The position numbers were made by a program, and so were the translations under genes. This document shows positions 57,931 to 64,000 of a DNA stretch of 64,000 nucleotides, in pieces; the stretch's first letter is position 1, and each line of letters begins with the position of its first letter. The notes under the pieces were generated by a model that saw nothing but the letters and a program-made list of their open reading frames with translations, ran no database searches and was not told where the DNA came from. This DNA comes from Chamaecyparis obtusa. Its lineage: Eukaryota > Streptophyta > Pinopsida > Cupressales > Cupressaceae. The stretch is taken from the NCBI GenBank assembly GCA_027943335.1, contig BSBK01006347.1, forward strand, positions 1,138,001-1,202,000, in the 5' to 3' direction.

Positions 57931-58300
57931 AACACAATTTAATCATAGAGATATTATCTAGGGTCTCCAAAGTATCTAGCTCTTTAGGGGCTCTAAATTT
58001 AGCTTACCCCTAACTCTGAGATAAGAGCATAGGCTAAGTTTGACTACATAGGTTTTGACACTATCCCTTCCATTAAACCACAAAAACATTAAGAGAGAGT
58101 CTTGGTATCAGACTAAGCGGTTGGCTTTTCTGCATTAGAATCTACAGATAGAAGCTGTCAAATTTGAAAGAAAATTGGCTCTGTTTTCAGCCTTGACACC
58201 ACACAAAGACCTGTGGTCCATTAACTACACTTTTGACATTCATATCCCTCATAAAGATCCATAATAAATTTTATACACTCTAAGATTCACTTATATCTAT
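57931..58300 (+). other. Probable LINE 3' untranslated region
   Basis: Non-coding sequence between the RNase H stop and the AT-rich microsatellite. No poly-A tail is visible; the true end is not fixed. Confidence 0.4.
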
Positions 58301-58381
58301 AAATATTATTATAACCTTATTCTGATATATACATATATATATTCACTTACATATAGATTTACTAATATATAGATATTTATA

Positions 58382-58450
<69 letters not shown>

Positions 58451-58640
58451 TTATATTTATATTTATATTTATATTTATATTTATATATGATTCTATATAT
58501 ATATATATATATACACCCTCATATTTATTTATATATATATAAAAAGGCTTTCACATATTTAAAAAGATTTATTCTTTTTACATATGTATTCTTATATGGA
58601 TATATTCATATGATATATATATATATATATATATTCACAC
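58301..58640. repeat. (AT)n and TTTATA microsatellite cluster
   Basis: A long (AT)n run (58386-58437), then about nine TTTATA hexamers (58438-58484), then two more (AT)n runs (58495-58512 and 58613-58632). Simple-sequence DNA, non-coding. Confidence 0.95.
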
Positions 58641-60261
58641 TTAAATATATTCTAACTTTCACACAGATTCACTCTATCATAGCATGATTTCCTCATTATA
58701 ATTTTAACTCCCATTGAACAAAAAGGTAGTCTTTCTTAGATGGAGTAATCATTAGTTCTACTTCCCATCAAAGCCTCATAGGAATCAATTAGTTTCTCCT
58801 CTTAAAATATGGAGGACTTTAGGCTTTTCTTCACACAAGCTTATAGGATTATGAGTAACATCACATCACAGGTAGGATTCACATGGATTCAAACAAGATT
58901 GTGCCACCTTTCTTTTAGGAATTAATATAAAAGTATGGAATTATAATGAGAAAACACATGCAATCCTAAAAGATCATGAAATCAGAAGGCGAGTAGAATT
59001 ATCATAAGTGTCATTAAATGCTTTAACACATAAGATCATTAACATATGGAGGCTTTATCTTATAGAAAGAAGAGCTAAGTAACTTGTTTGTAGTGTGACT
59101 GATCAAGAGATGGAGTCTAGGATAATTACCTCTGTTCTTCCTGACTACCATGCTATGGCATTTAGGGGAACGATAAAACTAGATTGTTGGAATCAAATGT
59201 TGAACCCTCTTTCTGATTCTGCAAGGGCTAGGAGACCATCGCTTTGACAATGAATTCACATTCAGAACTAATGGGAATATTGTAGGACTCTTTATAGCTA
59301 TTTCCTCCTTTGCAGGTCATAAGAAAGAAGAGACTATCAAAATCACAAAAGATTATCTTTGAGGGTTTTCTAGGGGGGCTAGAACAAATGTGTCATGCCC
59401 AAAACTAGGGCAAAAAATAGATTTTTTTTTAAAGTACAAACAACTACGGTGACACAACTAATACTAAATGTGTTGTGGAAAGGTGATGACATGGTGAAGT
59501 TATTTTTCAAGTTGCAAGGTCTAGACATGATTGAATTTGGGTCACATCACGTGCAGAAGAAGAGTTAGTATTCCAACTCGTTACACAGGTTAGAGACCCT
59601 AATTTTTAGTTCTACAGGAACACTTAGGTCAAACTATAGTTTTATGTTTAACAAAGTGTGGCATCATGATCGTAAGACATTTGTTAAGAACATAAGTTAA
59701 GTTAGGTTAATTTGATACTCTTACACTTACTTCATTTTACTAGATGATTCACATGGGTGTACTAATCTGCATTATAGGTTGATCTAGCAATACTTAAATC
59801 CTTAATCCTAATTATAAAATGATCCATTTAGAACTAATACATATTACACTTTCATCATTAAGCCATTTACAAACTTCAATGTATCTTTTAAAAATGATCC
59901 TATATTACAACCAAGTTGACTAAATAAGACCCCTTCAATAACCTATCAAACCTTTAGCATTTGCAATCAAATTAATTAATCCCATCCATGATATTATTAT
60001 AATCCTTTAAACAAAAACCTAATTTAATTATTCTATCCACATTAGATTTCCTAACACATTTGAATTAAACTCCTCACAAACACAATAATTTCATCCAAAT
60101 ATATTACTAAAGGCTGCATTAAGATTCCCTAAAGAACTATCATAATTTTACAACTAATTGATAACAACAATATAATTAAGTTCTAATCCACCTCTTTTCT
60201 TTTAGAAGGAAAATCTTAAACTGCATTTACTAACTGTAAAATATATATATAATTGAGAGGG
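58641..60261. other. Unassigned sequence
   Basis: No convincing coding frame, repeat or element end. Another short (AT)n run is at 60240-60251, just before the next LTR. Confidence 0.4.
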
Positions 60262-61806
60262 TGTGTACACCAAGATGTAATGATGCAATGATGCAATTAT
60301 GTGTTGATAGTGGGGGATGTAAGATCTACTTCTTAACCCCAAATTCCCAAAGGAAAGATCCCAATTGATTCACCACAAGAAAGTGATTAATGCACAAATA
60401 AATTAATCGATGGAGAATATGAAGAAAGGAGAAAACCTTATATTCTATTATAGAAAGTATATATTGAAATATTAATTGAATTGAAGACAAATACTAATCC
60501 CAAAATATGATAGATCTAGAAAATGTTGTTTTTCTAGTGTCTGTACATAGTTTCAGGAATTTCTGCAATAGGATCTGGCCTCGAAACACAAAAATTGAGA
60601 AAACCCAGAAACCTTCTTCTTTTTTGAGCAAGGTCGACCTTGACCCAAGATAGGGGTGAGATCTTACCCCAGGGCACAATCTTACCCCTAAAATTTGACC
60701 TTGACCTACACTGCTCTGACAGGAATTCTATTCGCGGATCCTAAAAGTTCACCGAAAAGGGTACTCAGATCTAAACAGTGATTCATTTTCCCACACCTAT
60801 ACTTGCAAGAAGAAGGGTTTTTTTGTTTGGATGAAGGGTTTTCCTTGATCAAACCCCGGTTTTGAATCAACCTTAATAATGGAATTGAAATAGAGAAACT
60901 ATCAAGTAGTAGAAGTAGATCTAACAACGAAGCTATGATATTCAATAGATATGCAATTGTATTTGAAATGTAAACAAGTATGTTGATATGAAAGCTTAGA
61001 CTCAACACTAAAAACCATAAATGTAAATCAAAACCTCCATGATTGCATGCTTGGAATCCACCTTGAAGGGAGAATGAATTGATCTTGAAGATGAACAAAG
61101 GATCTTGAAGGAAGATCACACTACTATGATGGATAGATCTAGGGTTTGAATGATGAATCTTGAATGCTTGAACCAAATCCATCAAAAGTCTTGAATGCTT
61201 GAATCCTTGATCTTAAATGGAGAACTTTAATTCTTGAATGTGGATGAGTGCTTGAATGCTTCCTTGATTGATAAATTATGACAATGGATGGAGATATGGA
61301 AAAGAGATGGATCTAAATGAGAGAGGAAGGCAAACTTATAGGGCACAAACTTCTAGAGAGGCAAACATAGGAGAATTAAATTCTCATTTAAACCTTAACC
61401 CCTAGAAATAGACCTAGACTAAATATAATTTAAGAGTTTACTATTTTGAAATCCAAAATAGTCAACCCAAAAGTGAGAAATAAAACTTTTCAAAACCTGA
61501 CATCCGACAACTTATGGATTCTGAAATCTAGACCTAGGGTTAGGGTCGAAGTTGACTCTGACCTAGGTCAAGGTCGAGGTCAAACTTGACCTAGAAGGTC
61601 AACCTTGACCCTGAAGCCAAGAATCTCAGGGTTTTAGGTTAGGATGCCAAAAACAGGCTGGGAAGAGGTGGAAATAGGAGCAGAACAGGGGGAAGGGGCT
61701 AGAATCAAGCCAGAAATCCATCAAGGCATCTGACATGACCCCAAACCACTTACTCAGAGGGCCAAACCACTCCTAAATGGAAGTGCTTCCATTTTATGAT
61801 GATACA
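60262..61806 (-). repeat. Third D-family LTR (diverged copy)
   Basis: About 1,545 bp alignable with both LTRs of element D. Shared blocks include GATCTTACCCC, GGTCGACCTTGACCC, TAGGGCACAAACTTCTAGAG and the end GAAGTGCTTCCATTTT...GATGATACA. The D-type polypurine tract follows at 61807, so this is the 3' LTR of a minus-strand relative. The first ~30 bp of the D LTR are missing or replaced. It differs from both D LTRs far more than they differ from each other. No partner LTR is in the window. Confidence 0.8.
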
Positions 61807-61820
61807 TTTAGCCCCCACTT
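61807..61820 (-). promoter_or_regulatory. Polypurine tract of the third D-family element
   Basis: Identical to the tract at 48307-48320 and in the same position next to the LTR. Confidence 0.75.
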
Positions 61821-62260
61821 TAGCAAGAGTATGGATTCAATGTAAACTCTTGGTAAAGGAGAAGAAATATCCAAGTGGATTCACAACGAGATAGAATATA
61901 ACTCAGTTAAGGACATAAGCCCCCAAGCTAAGGATTCTAACTCAACATACACACACGAGGGTGTGAAAACAAAGACAAATCTATAAGACAAAAAAAGAGG
62001 GGTTAGAACAAAAACAAACCCAAATCAACTAGCAAAGGAAACCTTGCTAAGAAATGCTTCCTATACTGGGTATGTGCAGGATCATGGTATGCCAAAAAAT
62101 GGCGATGTGAAAAATACCTATTTTCACTCATCCAAAAGTGCACAAATGGATTTGTTGAATAAAATGTCCCCTTACTGATTTTATATGATATTTAAAGTAT
62201 CTAATCAGATTATTAAATTAAACAATCATCACTTTGAAAGATTATACAATTTCTCAATAA
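61821..62260 (-). other. Internal remnant of the D-family element and junction with element F
   Basis: Similarity to the D internal region fades after about 60 bp. The outer end of the element F LTR must lie somewhere in this stretch or just beyond, but no confident terminus or duplication was found. Confidence 0.35.
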
Positions 62261-63032
62261 AACCCAAATGGGGTATGCCCGAAATAGTGCCAAAATCTTC
62301 ACAGCTTCACATATTATTGATAAATCTGAAAGTAGACATTTTTACAAAAAATTCACCAGAATAATAGCCTACAAAATGACATTTCTAGATCTGTATAGAG
62401 TTTACAAAATAGCTCCCAAACGGAGGACAAAAACAATTCTCAACGGGCTCCCGAAAACAACACAAAATAGCCCAGAAACACCACAAAACACTAATAATTC
62501 ATCATATAATTATAACCACGACCCAATAAATATATTCAGCTCTATTTTAACATCAAAATAGCTACAATACAAAAGCAACCCAAACTGATATGAAAAGCTC
62601 AACCAAAAACACTAAAATCTTACAAAAACACACCCGAAAACTCATAAATCTGCACTGTTTAGCACAAGGGAAAACTCTGCATGAGCTTGCACATGGAATG
62701 GCCTAAAACTCTCATCCTTAGCCTTCCTAGAAACCTACAAACTCCCATATTTGGGTCTCCTCCATAGGTTTGGCAACCTCTGAAGAACAACAAAGCAATG
62801 AGCAAAAATCAAGTTCTAGAATGAGCCCGAAATGCCTCCAAACCACTTTTAAAGAGGGCATAACCCTAACTCACAACCAAGAGGGGCGAATTAGACATAT
62901 TTTAATAATATTTAACATTTATTATTGCATTTCTTTCTAAATATTAGCCCCTTTTTCTGAAACTTTACTTTTTGAGCCTGCCAGCCTTAGCAAAAGTTAT
63001 TATTTTTAATTACTTGAAAAGGGGACATGACA
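62261..63032 (-). repeat. Element F 3' LTR (outer end approximate)
   Basis: The inner end is clear: on the minus strand TGTCATGTCCCC starts at 63032 right after the purine-rich tract. The sequence to the left is non-coding, with a TATA-like CTTTAAAAG near 62850. The outer limit is a guess, and the second LTR lies outside the window. Confidence 0.5.
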
Positions 63033-64000
63033 AGTCCTCCCTCCCAAGTATTACTTGTCCTCAAGCAATGAAGGTTGGGATGCTCAAGAATATGTTCTCC
63101 TTCCCAAGTTGCATCCTCCAATGGTAATCCTTTCCATTTGACCAAATGCTCTGTGATGCTCCTATTTCTCAATCTTTTCTCTCTTGTATCCAAAACCTCT
63201 TCTAGTATTAGGATTAATTTTCCTTCATCATCAAGAGGTGGTAATTCTATAGATACTATGGTTTTTTGGCCTAGAACCTTCTTCAAGCAAGAGACATGGA
63301 AAACATTATGTATTTTTCTGTTTGGTGGGAGCTCCAATTCATAAGCTACCACTCCTACCACTCCTACCTTCTTGATGATCTTATAAGGCCCATAGAACCT
63401 TGGCTTGAGCTTCTCTACCCCACTCTTCTTCAAGGTGCTTTGCTTATATGGTTGCAATCTGAAAAATACCAAATCTCACACCTCAAAAGATCTTTCAGTC
63501 CTTTTCCTATCAGCATACAACTTCTATTGGTTCTGTGCATGTTGTAGATTATCCTTGAGGGACCTTATTATGTCTTGGCTTTGCTTAACAAAATCACTTG
63601 CTGCAGGTACTCTGCTATCTAAAAGTCTAGATCAATAAAGGAAAGGGTATCATAACTATAAAAATCATGAAAAGGAGGCATACCAATAGACATGTGATGA
63701 GATGTATTGTAACAATACTCCCCTAGGTGCAACCATTTCACCCAAGCATGTTGCTAATTTGAAACATAGTTCCTCAAATATCCCTCTATCCATGTATTAA
63801 CTATCTCTATTTGTCCATCTGTTTGAGGATAATAGCTAGTACTAGGAGTGAGTTTAGTTCCTACCAAATGAAAGAGCTCCTTCCAAAGAAATCTGAGGAA
63901 TCTACTGTCCCTATCATAGACAATGTTTCTAGGCAAGCCATGTAACCTGAAAATTTCCTTGAAGAACAATTCTGCCACTTGTGATGCCTTGTAATCAGAT
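62987..64000 (-). pseudogene. Element F pol, 3' part: integrase with chromodomain (partial, runs off edge)
   Basis: Minus-strand integrase core at 63754-63978 (FRLHGLPRNIVYDRDSRFL and YYPQTDGQIEIVNTWIEGYL), with a frame change and stops between 63470 and 63750. Then the C-terminal part 62987-63472: FFRLQPYKQSTLKKSGVEKL, RFYGPYKIIKKVG, IHNVFHVSCLKK, then a chromodomain ILEEVLDTREKRLRNRS...HLVKWKGLPLEDATWE. A C-terminal chromodomain identifies a plant chromovirus (Ty3/gypsy), whose integrase is thought to target chromatin marks. The frame runs over the polypurine tract and ends 46 bp inside the LTR. The upstream part of the gene lies beyond 64000. Confidence 0.9.
63033..63046 (-). promoter_or_regulatory. 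Element F polypurine tract
   Basis: TGGGAGGGAGGACT on the minus strand immediately before the LTR start; it also encodes part of the pol C-terminus. Confidence 0.7.

Larger units (their letters stand above)
37091..58300 (+). mobile_element. L1-type LINE, split by element D
   Basis: ORF1 remnant (37091-38880), then the start of ORF2 (endonuclease, 38888-39566), an interruption by element D, then the rest of ORF2 (RT, zinc-binding region, RNase H; 54427-57930). The endonuclease frame continues across the insertion once D and one target copy are set aside. Without D the LINE is about 6.4 kb. A C-terminal RNase H is typical of plant L1 elements. Both outer ends are uncertain: no target-site duplication was found, and the 3' end is placed at the AT microsatellite only for convenience. 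Confidence 0.8.

Noticed and set aside
58301..58640. Small open frames in the AT-rich microsatellite
   Set aside because: Simple-sequence Ile/Tyr runs, not coding.
1..64000. Host protein-coding genes, tRNA or rRNA genes, viral or plasmid sequences
   Set aside because: None found. Every strong coding signal is explained by retroelements, except the unassigned remnants at 4.4, 25.5 and 34.3-36.5 kb.

Overview
This window looks like repeat-rich intergenic DNA from a seed plant with a large genome. It is AT-rich and built almost entirely of nested LTR retrotransposons plus one L1-type LINE. No host gene, tRNA or rRNA gene could be supported. Plant origin rests on Ty1/copia elements primed from initiator tRNA-Met, a Ty3/gypsy element with a second RNase H (the Tat-type arrangement), a chromodomain Ty3/gypsy element and a LINE with a C-terminal RNase H. 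A gymnosperm is plausible from the density of old, nested, diverged elements, but this is inference.

Layout, left to right. (1) Element B, copia, minus strand, 84-4428, target-site duplication (TSD) CAAAC, no recognisable gag. (2) Element A, 16.4-kb Tat-like gypsy, plus strand, 5456-21882, TSD ATTAC, with 941-bp LTRs. It carries a 21-bp tandem repeat in its leader, then gag, protease, a spacer with a G-patch-like motif, RT, RNase H, a second RNase H and integrase. Its pol is interrupted by element N, a collapsed copia copy (12836-15491, TSD CAAAC). (3) 21.9-26.3 kb: a 48-bp tandem repeat, a dead gypsy RNase H/integrase fragment (minus) and unassigned sequence. (4) Element C, 6.9-kb copia, minus strand, 26285-33179, TSD CCCCC. 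It is the youngest and best preserved: one 1,408-codon gag-pol frame broken only by four TAG codons. (5) 33.2-36.6 kb: a decayed minus-strand coding region of unknown function.

(6) From about 37.1 to 58.3 kb lies a LINE (plus strand) split by element D, a gypsy copy (39567-54421, minus, TSD AGATT/AGATC) holding gag and protease only. The left LTR of D is itself split by element E (39986-47204, plus, TSD GTAAG). E has copia-type ends and a gag-like region with four zinc knuckles, but no protease, RT or integrase. In their place is a coding region of about 1,050 codons that I do not recognise. The nest is therefore E in D in LINE. (7) After an AT microsatellite (58.3-58.6 kb) and unassigned DNA come a third, diverged D-family LTR (60262-61806) and the 3' end of a chromodomain gypsy element F (minus) that runs off the right edge.

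The most unusual items are the pol-less element E with its long unknown ORF, arrays of short palindromes placed in the U3 regions of C and D, a 16-unit in-frame 21-bp repeat in the leader of A, and the all-TAG decay pattern of C. LTR divergences and counts quoted here are by-eye estimates.
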